From: Nocardia nova
GTDB lineage: Bacteria > Actinomycetota > Actinomycetes > Mycobacteriales > Mycobacteriaceae
NCBI RefSeq assembly: GCF_002933465.1
Contig: NZ_PSZE01000013.1
Location: 1-64,000, forward strand
Direction of reading: 5' to 3'
Length of the DNA stretch: 64,000 nt
This document shows positions 24,660 through 32,591 of the stretch, in pieces. Position 1 is the stretch's first letter, and the number at the start of each line of letters is the position of its first letter. A program made the translations under genes and the position numbers. Under the pieces are notes generated by a model. It did no database searches. It worked only from the letters and a program-made list of their open reading frames with translations, and was not told where the DNA came from.

Positions 24660-25874
24660 TTAGGCGGGGACGGGCACGCTGTCACCGGCGGGGTTGCGCA
24701 CAGGAAGCCCGAGCAGACGACGTGCGTTGTCACCCATGAAGTCGCGGGTGCGCCGCTCGTCCATGCCCTCGGCGTATTTGTAGAAGCCACGCGGTTCGGT
24801 CAGGCCCTCCGGATGCGGAAAGTCGGAACCGAACAGCACCTTGTCCCAGCCTACGGTGTGCACCACATCGGCGACCTTGCCCTCCCAGAACGGGCTGACC
24901 CAGATGTTGCGGCGGAACACCTCGTGCGGATGCTCGTCGAAGGCCTGCGGCATTTTGGCGTACGTGGCCTCGAAATCGTCGAACAGCGGCTGGATCCAGG
25001 CGCTGCCGTTCTCCACACTGGCCACGCGCAACTTCGGGAACCGGGTCAGCGTGCCGTGGCAGATGAGGCTCGTCATCATGTCGGCGATTTCGCGGTGCCC
25101 CAACGCGATCCAGCGGAACGCGCTCATCTCCAGGTGGTTGTTGGTTTCCGGCGGTTCCCACTGGTTGATGTAGCCGTCCAGCGGCGGCTGACTGGCGTGG
25201 AATACCACCGGGATCCCCGCCTGCTCGACATCACTCCAGAACGGGTCGAACTCCGGCAGCGCCGGCGAGCGCCAGCCCCGCAGGCCCTTCACCGGAGCCG
25301 GCTTCATCAGCACTACCTTGGCCCCGTTCTCCACGACATAGGCCAGTTCCCGGCGGGCGTCGTCGACCATGGCGGCGCTGATCACCGGTGTCATGAACAG
25401 CCGATCCTGATGGGTGTAGCCCCAGGTGTCGAGCATCCAACGGTTCAGCGCGTGGATCACCGCGACCACCAGTTCGGGGTCCTCGGCCGCGGAGTGCTCG
25501 ACCAGATTGGCCAGCGTCGGATAGATCAGCGCCTCATCGACACCCTGACGGTCGAGTTCGGCGATGCGGGGTCCGGGCTCCCGGAACGAGGGTTCGGCAT
25601 CGATGCCGACCGACAGCTCGCGCAGCGATTTGCCCTCGGCGTTCTGACCCGCGAAGAACTTCTCCCACGATCCCGGCGCGGCCACCCGGTCGAATGTCGG
25701 GTTCGGGATGTATTCGGTGATCCGGCCGAGGATCGCGATCCGCGCCGCGTTCCCGACCTGCACGAATTGCACTGCGCGGCGGTACTTCTCAGGTAGATAG
25801 CGGGTCAGCGCGTCCGGCGTCTCGTACATGTGCTGATCGGCGTCGAAGATCGGCGCGTCGGTGAACTGCGTCAT
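24660..25874 (-). CDS. Amidohydrolase family 2 protein (ACMSD-like TIM barrel), copy 1
   Basis: 404 aa. Metal-dependent TIM-barrel decarboxylase/hydrolase fold: N-terminal APIFDADQHMYETPDALTRY, central VVFHASQPPLDGYIN (His), HPHEVFRRNIWVSPFWEG, and the C-terminal Asp in LFGSDFPHPEGL. Members decarboxylate or hydrolyse ring-derived acids. It is closely related over its full length to the gene at 59131-60348 (both begin (T/G)QFTDAPIFDADQHM), so the window holds two paralogues, each behind a TTGACG-type operator. Start at the ATG 25874, with AGGGGA upstream. Confidence 0.88.
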   Translation of the reverse strand: MTQFTDAPIFDADQHMYETPDALTRYLPEKYRRAVQFVQVGNAARIAILGRITEYIPNPTFDRVAAPGSWEKFFAGQNAEGKSLRELSVGIDAEPSFREPGPRIAELDRQGVDEALIYPTLANLVEHSAAEDPELVVAVIHALNRWMLDTWGYTHQDRLFMTPVISAAMVDDARRELAYVVENGAKVVLMKPAPVKGLRGWRSPALPEFDPFWSDVEQAGIPVVFHASQPPLDGYINQWEPPETNNHLEMSAFRWIALGHREIADMMTSLICHGTLTRFPKLRVASVENGSAWIQPLFDDFEATYAKMPQAFDEHPHEVFRRNIWVSPFWEGKVADVVHTVGWDKVLFGSDFPHPEGLTEPRGFYKYAEGMDERRTRDFMGDNARRLLGLPVRNPAGDSVPVPA

Positions 25875-25945
25875 GGGATGTCCCCTGTCCGAAAATGCGG
25901 TTGCTGCGGCATGGCCACTGAGTCGATCTCTACGATAGGACTAGT

Positions 25946-25961
25946 TTGACGAAAGTGTCAA
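25946..25961. promoter_or_regulatory. TTGACG-type operator (TTGACG-AAAG-TGTCAA)
   Basis: 11 of 12 arm positions match the consensus. It extends to a perfect 8-6-8 inverted repeat with arms AGTTTGAC and GTCAAACT at 25943-25964. Located 72 bases before the amidohydrolase start and 140 bases before the enoyl-CoA hydratase start. Confidence 0.65.
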
Positions 25962-26011
25962 ACTTATAGAGGCTGTTCAGCGGCTATCTATCGCACAATA
26001 TTCCTAAAACT

Positions 26012-26027
26012 CTGATCTAATCGTCAA
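26012..26027. promoter_or_regulatory. Weak TTGACG-type half site (CTGATC-TAAT-CGTCAA)
   Basis: Right half perfect, left half poor; 76 bases upstream of the frameshifted enoyl-CoA hydratase. It may be a second site for the regulator that binds at 25946-25961. Confidence 0.3.
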
Positions 26028-26102
26028 CCGCACTGCCGTTACGGCCTATACAGCATAATAAGTTCGCCGTATCGGATCGGTTCCGCCGACGAAGGGAAGA
26101 CG

Positions 26103-26925
26103 ATGTCCGCACAGGAGCAGCCCAAACCACCCTCGGGCGACTGGCTCGGCACTCCGTATCTTCGCTTCGAGCGCGACGGCGTATTCGCCGTCTGCACGGT
26201 GGACCGGCCGGAGGCACGCAACGCGCTGACCCCGGCGATGTACTTCGGTCTGCGGTACGTGATTCAACCGGGTCGACCGCGATCCCGCCGCGGCCGGACT
26301 GCTGCTGACCGGCACGGGCGACACCTTCGTCCCGGGCGGCGACCTCGGCAAGAGCGGCACCGACGACTGGCTGGATTTCGAAACCGCGCTCGGAATGGAC
26401 GTCACGCCGTTCGATACGCTGCGCCGTTCGGCCAAGCCCGTGGTGTGCGCGGTCAACGGCCTGTGCCAGGGCGGCGGCCTGATGATCGCTCTGTGCAGTG
26501 ATCTGGCGGTGGTCAGCGACCGGGCGAGTTTCCGCGTCCCGGAACTGTTGCGCGGCATCGCCGATACCTACTACGCCCAGGTGCTCGCACGCGTGGTCGG
26601 CGTCGTGCGCGCCCGCGACTTGCTACTCACCGGGCGCACACTGTCCGCGCAGGAGGCACTGGACTGGGGGCTCGTTTCGCGGGTGGTGCCCCACGACGAA
26701 CTTCTCGGCGCCGCAACCGAAGCCCTGGCCCAGATCTGCCGGACCGCGCCGGCCGCGCGCCGGGAGATCAAGGCCAGTCTGGACGGCTACCTCGGGCATT
26801 TCGCTCGTATCGCGATGGAGTCCAGCCTCGCCGGGCCCGAAGCACTGGAAGGCTTTCAGGCATTCAAGCAGCGCCGCTCACCGCACTGGGTGCCCGCCGA
26901 ATTGCGCCGCGACGGCCGGCTGTGA
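26103..26925 (+). pseudogene. Enoyl-CoA hydratase with a one-base frameshift
   Basis: Crotonase gene read in two frames. The first frame gives the normal N-terminus (MSAQEQPKPPSGDW, then CTVDRPEARNALTPAMYFGL and RYVI). From about 26266 the homology continues one frame over as NRVDRDPAAAGLLLTGTGDT, VPGGDLGKSG, AVNGLCQGGGLMIALCSDLA, through to PELRRDGRL. One extra T in GATTCAACC at 26263-26264 (GATCAACC expected) explains everything; without it the protein is 273 aa and complete. No other damage is visible, so it is either a very recent mutation or a sequencing error. Divergent from the amidohydrolase, behind the 25946 operator. Confidence 0.85.
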
Positions 26926-26929
26926 GCTC

Positions 26930-27727
26930 TCAGCCGAGCAGATCCAGCACGCTGGTCGCCGCATCGTCACCGAGAACGTAGCCCTCGGCTTCGCCGAGGT
27001 GACGGTGCCACAGCTCCTCGGCCGCGCGCGCATCTCGCTCGCGTATGAGCTCCACCAGCTTGCGATGGACCCTGCCGGTGTCGCGCCGGGCCCGCTCGGC
27101 GGAGGGACCACTGTCGGGTTGCAGTGTCACGTTGGCGGTCTCGATGATGTGATGCACCATCTCCGAGAGCAGGGTCAGGGTTTCGTTACCGGCCAGCCGG
27201 ACCACCAGCTGATGGAATTCGCCGTGCAGCCGGATCGACCGCGACGGGTCGTATTCGTCGTCGTAGCGGTCGAGCGCCTCGGTCAGCGCGGCCAGATCGG
27301 CCGCGGACCGGCGCAGCGCCAACCGGCCGACGCTCGGCACCTCGAGCGCGGCACGTGCTTCGTAGACGTCTTTGACCGAGGCACCCTGATACTCGAGGAT
27401 GAAACCCGCGTAGCGGGCGGCGACTTCACGCCGCGGCGGCTGCACGCGCGCCCCGCCGTTGGCGCCGCGGCGGATGACGATCAGCCGTTCGGACTCCAGC
27501 ACCCGATACGCCTCGCGCAGGGTCGGACGCGACACCCCGAATCGGCTCATCAGCTCCGTTTCGGACGACAGCGCCTCACCTTCGGACAATTCGCCCCGGA
27601 TGATGCGGCGGCGCAGTTCGGCAGCGACGAGTTCGGCCATCTTGGGCACCCGGACGCGCTGAGTGGTGCCGCGAGCCGGGGACCGCTGGGCACCACGCGA
27701 CGCCCCGGTCGGGGAATCGACTGCCAC
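26930..27727 (-). CDS. GntR/FadR-family regulator with FCD ligand domain, paralogue 2
   Basis: 265 aa from a GTG at 27727 with GGGAGG upstream. Winged helix: VAAELRRRIIRGELSEGEAL, SSETELMSRFGVSRPTLREA, YRVLESERLIVIRRGANGG; FCD domain: VYEARAALEVPSVGRLALRR, LHGEFHQLVVRLAGNETLTL. Strongly similar to the GntR at 20261-21025, including the C-terminus (SVLDLLG against SVLDVLP), so the two arose by duplication. The 20-residue basic N-terminal tail is extra. Convergent with the frameshifted hydratase, whose stop lies 4 bases away. Confidence 0.9.
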   Translation of the reverse strand: MAVDSPTGASRGAQRSPARGTTQRVRVPKMAELVAAELRRRIIRGELSEGEALSSETELMSRFGVSRPTLREAYRVLESERLIVIRRGANGGARVQPPRREVAARYAGFILEYQGASVKDVYEARAALEVPSVGRLALRRSAADLAALTEALDRYDDEYDPSRSIRLHGEFHQLVVRLAGNETLTLLSEMVHHIIETANVTLQPDSGPSAERARRDTGRVHRKLVELIRERDARAAEELWHRHLGEAEGYVLGDDAATSVLDLLG

Positions 27728-27835
27728 GCTTACCTCCCACCGCCGAACGATACCTTAAATGAATCATATAATAAAACTAATTGGGCGCACTGCGGACATG
27801 GCGGCGGTCTCTGCCGATCCAGGCGTGAAATGCAC

Positions 27836-27868
27836 TGCGCCGCCCGACCGGATCGGCCGGGCGGCGCA
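27836..27868. terminator. GC-rich hairpin
   Basis: Perfect 11-bp stem TGCGCCGCCCG (27836-27846) with its complement (27858-27868) and an 11-base loop. Second hairpin downstream of the SDR gene on the minus strand. Confidence 0.5.
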
Positions 27869-28062
27869 GGGAACTCAGCGGCTCGGCGCATCTCGGGCGT
27901 ACCGCATGGCGGTCAGCCACCTGGTCAGCAGATCGGTATCGGTTCAATCGTCACGGGATCTGCTCGTGACTCGTCGCGAGCTAAACTCGCCGCGCCCACC
28001 TGCGCCGGAGCGGCCGCAAGGAGGCGGTAGAACCGGCGAGCGTTCAGCTCCACGACCCGGCC

Positions 28063-28094
28063 GACGTGGGCCCGCCCGCGGGCGGGCCCACGTC
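28063..28094. terminator. 32-base perfect palindrome just after SDR stop
   Basis: The left arm GACGTGGGCCCGCCCG (28063-28078) is followed at once by its exact complement. Placed 6 bases beyond the SDR stop on the minus strand, it is most simply a terminator, though it lacks a U-tract. Confidence 0.6.
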
Positions 28095-28100
28095 ACGCGC

Positions 28101-28871
28101 TCACCGCGGGGTGAACCGCTGCGCACCGTCGAGCCGGATGGTCTCGCCGTTGAGGTATGCGTTTTCCAGAATGTGGCGCGCGAGCGCACCGTATTCCTCC
28201 GGCTTTCCCAGCCGCCGCGGATTCGGGATGTTGGCGGCGAATTTGGCCAGTGCCTCGTCGCCGACGGACTCCATGATCGGCGTGCGCATCGTGCCCGGCG
28301 CGATAGTGACCACCCGGATGCCCAGGGACCCGAGGTCGCGGGCTGCCACGATGGTCATGCCGACCACACCGGCCTTGGCCGCCGAGTAGGCGATCTGGCC
28401 GATCTGCCCCTCGAAGGCGGCGATGCTGGCCGTGGCCACGATGGCGCCGCGCTGCCCGTCCTCGTCGGGCTCGGTCCCGGCGATGGCCGCCGCCGCGATG
28501 CGCAGCACGTTGTACGTGCCGGTCAGATACAGGTCGATCGTCTTGGTGAAGCCCGTCAAGCTCGCCGGGTTGCCATCCTTGCCGACCACCTTCTCCGCGA
28601 CGCCGAAACCACCGTGCGCCACCACCGCGTACCGGAAGGTGCCGAGCTTGCCGGCCTCGGCCACCGCATTGCGCACGCTGTCCTCGTCGGTCACGTCGGT
28701 GCGCACGTACTTGGCCTTGGAGCCGAGGTCGGCAGCGAGTTTCTCGGCCTTCTCGTCGGCGAGATCGGCGATGACCACCGCGGCACCGGCCGCGGCGACC
28801 TCCCGGACCACGGCCTCACCGAGTCCGCCCGCGCCACCGGTCACCAACACCACACTGTCGGCCAGATTCAT
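28101..28871 (-). CDS. SDR-family 3-hydroxyacyl-CoA dehydrogenase (type II HADH-like)
   Basis: 256 aa. NAD site VVLVTGGAGGLGEAVVREVA with the Asp after beta-2 (VIADLADEKAEKL), favouring NAD; catalytic Ser in ATASIAAFEGQIG and Tyr-x3-Lys in IAYSAAKAGV. The sequence after the active site (RDLGSLGIRVVTIAPGTMRT) and the C-terminal ILENAYLNGETIRLDGAQRF are those of type II 3-hydroxyacyl-CoA dehydrogenases (17-beta-HSD10 group). Expected role: the third step of beta-oxidation. It has its own promoter with the 28-base AT-rich element (28960-28987) that is also found before the thiolase operon at 17842, so the hydroxyacyl dehydrogenase and the thiolase are probably coregulated. Confidence 0.9.
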   Translation of the reverse strand: MNLADSVVLVTGGAGGLGEAVVREVAAAGAAVVIADLADEKAEKLAADLGSKAKYVRTDVTDEDSVRNAVAEAGKLGTFRYAVVAHGGFGVAEKVVGKDGNPASLTGFTKTIDLYLTGTYNVLRIAAAAIAGTEPDEDGQRGAIVATASIAAFEGQIGQIAYSAAKAGVVGMTIVAARDLGSLGIRVVTIAPGTMRTPIMESVGDEALAKFAANIPNPRRLGKPEEYGALARHILENAYLNGETIRLDGAQRFTPR

Positions 28872-28959
28872 ATTTGCTCCTCGTCTCGATCCGATCGCCC
28901 GTCGCGACCGCGAGTACCTGGCGGCAACCCGGCCGCGACGCTGGGCGACATCACCCCCA

Positions 28960-28987
28960 TAGTAGAATCAGTTATCTAAATATTCTA
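28960..28987. promoter_or_regulatory. AT-rich 28-base element, copy 2
   Basis: Begins TAGTAGAATCAG and ends AATATTCTA; contains an inverted repeat TAGAAT-N13-ATTCTA (28963-28987). It matches 17770-17797 at 22 of 28 positions. Lies 88 bases upstream of the SDR start. Confidence 0.55.
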
Positions 28988-29073
28988 ATTCTGCGGATAG
29001 AGCGGATTGCGCCGTAGGTAGCCGGCCCGCGCCCGCCACGTCGGTGACATGCACGCATTCCCGTTGGACACTC

Positions 29074-29415
29074 TCAGGCCGGCGCCGGGCCCGCATTCCA
29101 ATAATCGCGGTTGGTACCGATGCGCCCCCCGCGCAGCGAGCCGACCGACGCGCCCCGCAACCCGATCGGTTGCATGATCCATTCCACGACGAACGCATCC
29201 CCGCTGATATGGCTGCTCACCACGTCGTAGGAGGCCCCGGGCGCCTTCTCCAGCGCCCCGGCGACGAAAGCCCGTGCCTCGCGGGGGCCGCGGGCGACGT
29301 GGCCACTGGGCACATCCTCGAGTACGACATCGGTATCGAGCGTTGCCATGATCGCGTCGGCGTCACCGGCATTCCATGCGGCGAAGTAGCGTTCGATCGC
29401 GGTCGTTTCGGTCAT
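29074..29415 (-). CDS. SnoaL-like/NTF2-fold protein
   Basis: 113 aa. Compact NTF2 fold: AIERYFAAWNAGDADAIMAT, LDTDVVLEDVPSGHVARGPR, AFVVEWIMQPIGLRG. This subgroup has members acting as isomerases, epoxide hydrolases or polyketide cyclases; the function here is open. GGGAG stands before the ATG at 29415, and the start overlaps the TetR stop (ATGA), so regulator and enzyme form a two-gene operon divergent from a flavin monooxygenase, which may be its partner. Confidence 0.78.
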   Translation of the reverse strand: MTETTAIERYFAAWNAGDADAIMATLDTDVVLEDVPSGHVARGPREARAFVAGALEKAPGASYDVVSSHISGDAFVVEWIMQPIGLRGASVGSLRGGRIGTNRDYWNAGPAPA

Positions 29416-30059
29416 GGTTTTCTCCCGTCTCGTGGATTGTCTCGTTCGTTCCCGGTGCCCGACCGGGCCGCCGCAGCGTTTTCCAGCAGTCGCCGCAGTG
29501 CCCGGTCGAGCGCCGTTCCGTCTGCCAGGTCCGGTGCCGTGACACCCGCGGCGATCAGCGCCGGATGGGTGCCGCCGGTCTCGCGCAGGCCGCGGGTGGC
29601 CAGCCATCCGGCGAACATCAGATAGGTGGCCGTGAAGAGGTCGACGGCGTCCGCCTCGCCGAACCCGGCGGTGCGCAGAATCGACAGCGCCGCACCGGTC
29701 AGGCGTTCGGCGGCCGGGGATTCCCGTGCGGCCGTGAGCACCCGAGTGCCCGTGCCCGGATAGCGCAGGAACGCGCGGTCCATGCTCGACACCAGACCGG
29801 CGTACTGATCCACCCAATGCGCCTCGGGGTCGACGGCTATCTCGATGCGGGAGGCCACCGCTTCGATCACGCGCGCGTCCAGATCCTCTCCGCCGCGCAG
29901 GTGGTAGTGCACCGCCGGCGGCGTGACCCCGAGCTCGTCGGCGACCGCGCGCACCGTCAGCCGATCCAGACCACACCGCTGCACGATCCGCAGTGCGGCC
30001 TCGAGAATGTCCTGCGCCGACAACGGAACGGGTTGTGTCCCACCACGCTGACGCGCCAC
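29412..30059 (-). CDS. TetR-family transcriptional regulator
   Basis: 215 aa from the GTG at 30059, preceded by GGAGG; an ATG at 30104 is an alternative. DNA-binding domain: DILEAALRIVQRCGLDRLTV, AVADELGVTPPAVHYHLRGG. The recognition helix is of the TetR/AcrR kind with His-Tyr-His. The C-terminal part resembles the TetR_C domain (VDLFTATYLMFAGWLATRGL). Almost certainly controls its own operon and the divergent flavin monooxygenase through the repeats at 30101-30147. Confidence 0.85.
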   Translation of the reverse strand: MARQRGGTQPVPLSAQDILEAALRIVQRCGLDRLTVRAVADELGVTPPAVHYHLRGGEDLDARVIEAVASRIEIAVDPEAHWVDQYAGLVSSMDRAFLRYPGTGTRVLTAARESPAAERLTGAALSILRTAGFGEADAVDLFTATYLMFAGWLATRGLRETGGTHPALIAAGVTAPDLADGTALDRALRRLLENAAAARSGTGNERDNPRDGRKP

Positions 30060-30100
30060 CGACACCTCCGGGTGCTCGAGCCTCTCTCGCGTTCCGCGAA

Positions 30101-30147
30101 TCATTATGTCACAGTAAATGAGAATCTCATTATGCACCAGTAAATGA
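30101..30147. promoter_or_regulatory. Double operator: two 21-base direct repeats with a palindromic centre
   Basis: Two copies of a 21-base unit (30101-30121 and 30127-30147) agree at 18 of 21 positions; each runs TCATTATG...AGTAAATGA. Where they meet they form the perfect palindrome AATGAGA-A-TCTCATT (30117-30131). It sits between the TetR/SnoaL operon and the flavin monooxygenase, as expected for a TetR dimer pair. A related stretch, AATGAGATTACTTATTCATC, is near 31402, before the secreted hydrolase. Confidence 0.65.
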
Positions 30148-30163
30148 ACCGAAGGAGGATGGA

Positions 30164-31396
30164 ATGCGTTGTGACGCAGTCATAGTCGGCGGCGGCGTGG
30201 CCGGATGCGCATTGGCGGCCCGGCTGGCGGCCGCCGGGGTGGCGGTGACCGTACTCGAGCGCGAGCCGGTCTACCGAGACCAGGTTCGCGGCGAGGCCCT
30301 GGTGCCGTGGGGGTTTCTCGAAGCGATCGATCTCGGCATCGCCGACGCCGTCACCGGCGCCGCCGACGCCTCGGTGATCACCCGGATGGTGCCCTACGAC
30401 GAAAGTCTCGACATCGCCCGGGCGCGGCGCGGGGCGATCGATCTCAGCGCGGTGGTACCGCAGGCGCCCGGCGTCATCGGAGTCGGCCACCCCGAGCTGC
30501 GAGAGGCCTTGGCCACCGCGGCGACCAAGGCGGGCGCCACGGTCGTGCGCGGTGTCGCCCGCTGCGTCGTCGGGCACGGCGCGTCACCCTCGGTCGACTA
30601 CGAAAGGGCGGGAACCGAACACCATCTGGACTGCCGGATCGTCGTGGGCGCCGACGGCAAGAACTCGGCCACCCGGACCGCGACCCAGGTCCCGTTCACC
30701 ATCACCAGCCCGCGAGTGATGCTGTCGGGCATGCTCGTCGACGACCACGGCGCATGGGATCGCGCCGAGACCACGATCGCGGTGAGCGGTCGCAACCAGT
30801 ACATCGTCATCCCGCGCGCCGACGGGCGGATCCGGCTCTACGTGGGCCGCCGCACCACCGATCCGGAACGCATCACCGGGCCGGATCGGATCAGCCGATT
30901 CCTCGATGCCTACCGCACCCCGGCGCTGCCGTGCGGCGACGCCCTGGCCACGGCGCAGCCCCTGGGCCCCTGCGCCACCTTTCCGTTGACCGACGCCTGG
31001 ACCGATACCCCCGTCGTCCCCGGCGTGGCGCTGATCGGCGACGCGGCCGGGTGGAGCAATCCCATCGGCGCCCAGGGACTCAGTATCGCCCTGCGCGATG
31101 CCCGGCTGCTCGCCGAAGCGCTGCTGGACAACCGGACGTGGACTCCGGCGACCTTGCGCGGCTACAGCGAGGAGCGCAGCGTGCGCATGGCCCGGCTGCG
31201 TTTCGCCACCGCGCTCACCGACATGCTCTCGGCGTTCGGGCTGCCCGACCGCACCGCCAAGCGGGCACGCATGCTGAAACTGGTGGCCGAGCGCCCGGAA
31301 ACGAGCGCGGCGCTCGGGGGCATCCACTCCGGCCCCTGGACGCCGCCGGCCGCGGCCTTCAGCCCCGACATCCTGACCACGCTCGCCCTGACCTGA
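30164..31396 (+). CDS. FAD-dependent aromatic/polyketide-type monooxygenase (PHBH fold)
   Basis: 410 aa. Group A flavoprotein hydroxylase: FAD dinucleotide motif VIVGGGVAGCALAARLAAAG, then the Arg-rich RDQVRGEALVPWGF, the DG motif IVVGADGKNSATR, and the GD motif VALIGDAAGWSNPIGAQGLS. Single-component enzymes of this class take NAD(P)H and insert one oxygen into an aromatic or enolic ring. AGGAGG precedes the ATG at 30164. Divergent from the TetR/SnoaL pair over a double operator. The next genes (secreted hydrolase, ligase, F420-type enzyme) have the same orientation but their own promoter. Confidence 0.87.
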   Translation: MRCDAVIVGGGVAGCALAARLAAAGVAVTVLEREPVYRDQVRGEALVPWGFLEAIDLGIADAVTGAADASVITRMVPYDESLDIARARRGAIDLSAVVPQAPGVIGVGHPELREALATAATKAGATVVRGVARCVVGHGASPSVDYERAGTEHHLDCRIVVGADGKNSATRTATQVPFTITSPRVMLSGMLVDDHGAWDRAETTIAVSGRNQYIVIPRADGRIRLYVGRRTTDPERITGPDRISRFLDAYRTPALPCGDALATAQPLGPCATFPLTDAWTDTPVVPGVALIGDAAGWSNPIGAQGLSIALRDARLLAEALLDNRTWTPATLRGYSEERSVRMARLRFATALTDMLSAFGLPDRTAKRARMLKLVAERPETSAALGGIHSGPWTPPAAAFSPDILTTLALT

Positions 31397-31486
31397 GGGT
31401 AATGAGATTACTTATTCATCTAATTGATGGCGGACCTATTGGCTGTTAGCATGCTCGACACCGGGGGCACAGCGGAAGGGTCGAGA

Positions 31487-32524
31487 ATGAGAAGTCTGCG
31501 GGCAGTATGGTTCTGGCCGACGGTCATAGCGGTCATAGCGTTCGCGGGCCTGGCGGCACCTGCCACCGCCGCGCCGGCGGCCGGCCCCCGGTGCACGGAG
31601 GTCTCCATCCCGGTCACCGTCGACCGCGAGGCCCGGATCGCGGGCACCTACTGCCGGCCGGCCGATCCGTCCTCCGCACTCCAGATACTCGTGCCCGGAG
31701 CCACCTACGACCGGACCTATTGGGACTTCCCCGGATTCGACGGCCGCTACTCCTATGTGCGGCACGCCGCCCGCGCCGGATTGGCGACCCTCGCCATCGA
31801 CCCGATCGGCGTCGGCAAGAGTTCCAAGCCGGTCGGGGTACAGGTCTCGGCGTTGTCGGCGGCCCAGGCCGTGCACGAGGTCATCGGCGCCGCGCGCGCC
31901 GGGGCACTGGGACGGGCGTGGAACCACGTCGTGCTGGTGGGCCACTCGTTCGGCTCACTGACCTCGATGCTCGAGGCCGGCACCTATCACGACGTGGACG
32001 GGCTCCTGGTCAGCGGCGCGTCACACGCTCCCGGGCCCGGCGGCATCGCCACCATCGTCGGCGCGGCACGTCCGGCACTCGACGATCCCGCCACCGCGGG
32101 TCGGATACCCGCCGGCGACCTGGGTTACCTGAGCGTTCCGGGCGCCCGCCAGGCCGCCTTCCACGCACCGGGGGACTCCGATCCCCAGGTGGTGGCCGCC
32201 GACGAGGCCACGCGCGCCGCCGGCACTATCGGCATTCTGGCCACCATCCCGGTATTCATCCCCGCCACTTTCGATATCGCGGTGCCGGTGCTCATCGCGA
32301 ACGGGACCGCGGACAAGGTCTTCTGCGCGCAGGGAGCGGGCGGCTCGCTCACCGATTGCTCCAGCGCCGCGGCTCTGTACAGCTCCGAACGCCCGTTCTT
32401 CCCCCGCGCGGAGCTCGAAACCTACGTGCTGCCGGGATCGGGCCATTCGATGAACCTGGCGCTCAACAGCGCCGAGTTCTTCGACCGGGCCGCCGAATGG
32501 GTGCACAGCATCAGCGAATCATGA
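31487..32524 (+). CDS. Secreted alpha/beta hydrolase (esterase/lipase-like)
   Basis: 345 aa. An N-terminal signal peptide is visible: MRSLRAVWFW, a hydrophobic core (PTVIAVIAFAGLAAP), then the cleavage-type ATAAPAAG, so it is exported. Nucleophile elbow VVLVGHSFGSLTSM; likely acid in IANGTADKVF; His in LPGSGHSMNL. Two Cys pairs outside the cell (PRC...TYC and FCAQ...DCSS) may form disulphides. Likely hydrolyses an ester outside the cytoplasm, freeing the acid taken by the acyl-CoA ligase encoded next. The ATG at 31487, after GAAGGG, is chosen over frames starting at 31424. Confidence 0.82.
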   Translation: MRSLRAVWFWPTVIAVIAFAGLAAPATAAPAAGPRCTEVSIPVTVDREARIAGTYCRPADPSSALQILVPGATYDRTYWDFPGFDGRYSYVRHAARAGLATLAIDPIGVGKSSKPVGVQVSALSAAQAVHEVIGAARAGALGRAWNHVVLVGHSFGSLTSMLEAGTYHDVDGLLVSGASHAPGPGGIATIVGAARPALDDPATAGRIPAGDLGYLSVPGARQAAFHAPGDSDPQVVAADEATRAAGTIGILATIPVFIPATFDIAVPVLIANGTADKVFCAQGAGGSLTDCSSAAALYSSERPFFPRAELETYVLPGSGHSMNLALNSAEFFDRAAEWVHSISES

Positions 32525-32591
32525 AGCCGCGCATCGTGTTCGACGGCGACGCCGGCGGATGACAACGCATCGAGCAAGAACGGGAGAGTTC

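Larger units (their letters stand above)
27728..28100. other. Intergenic region with two hairpins, no supported gene
   Basis: 373 bases between the GntR start and the SDR stop. It contains an AT-rich stretch (about 27750-27782, including GATACC) that is the likely GntR promoter, and two strong hairpins (27836-27868, 28063-28094) that probably end the SDR transcript. Between them, the minus strand reads LLTRWLTAMRYARDAPSR before a stop (about 27880-27935), which looks protein-like, but an in-frame stop precedes it; it may be a gene remnant. Confidence 0.5.

Noticed and set aside
27759..28979. 406-codon plus-strand frame across the intergenic region and the SDR gene
   Set aside because: Antisense to a clear SDR and composed of Arg/Gly-rich shadow sequence; the intergenic part contains hairpins.
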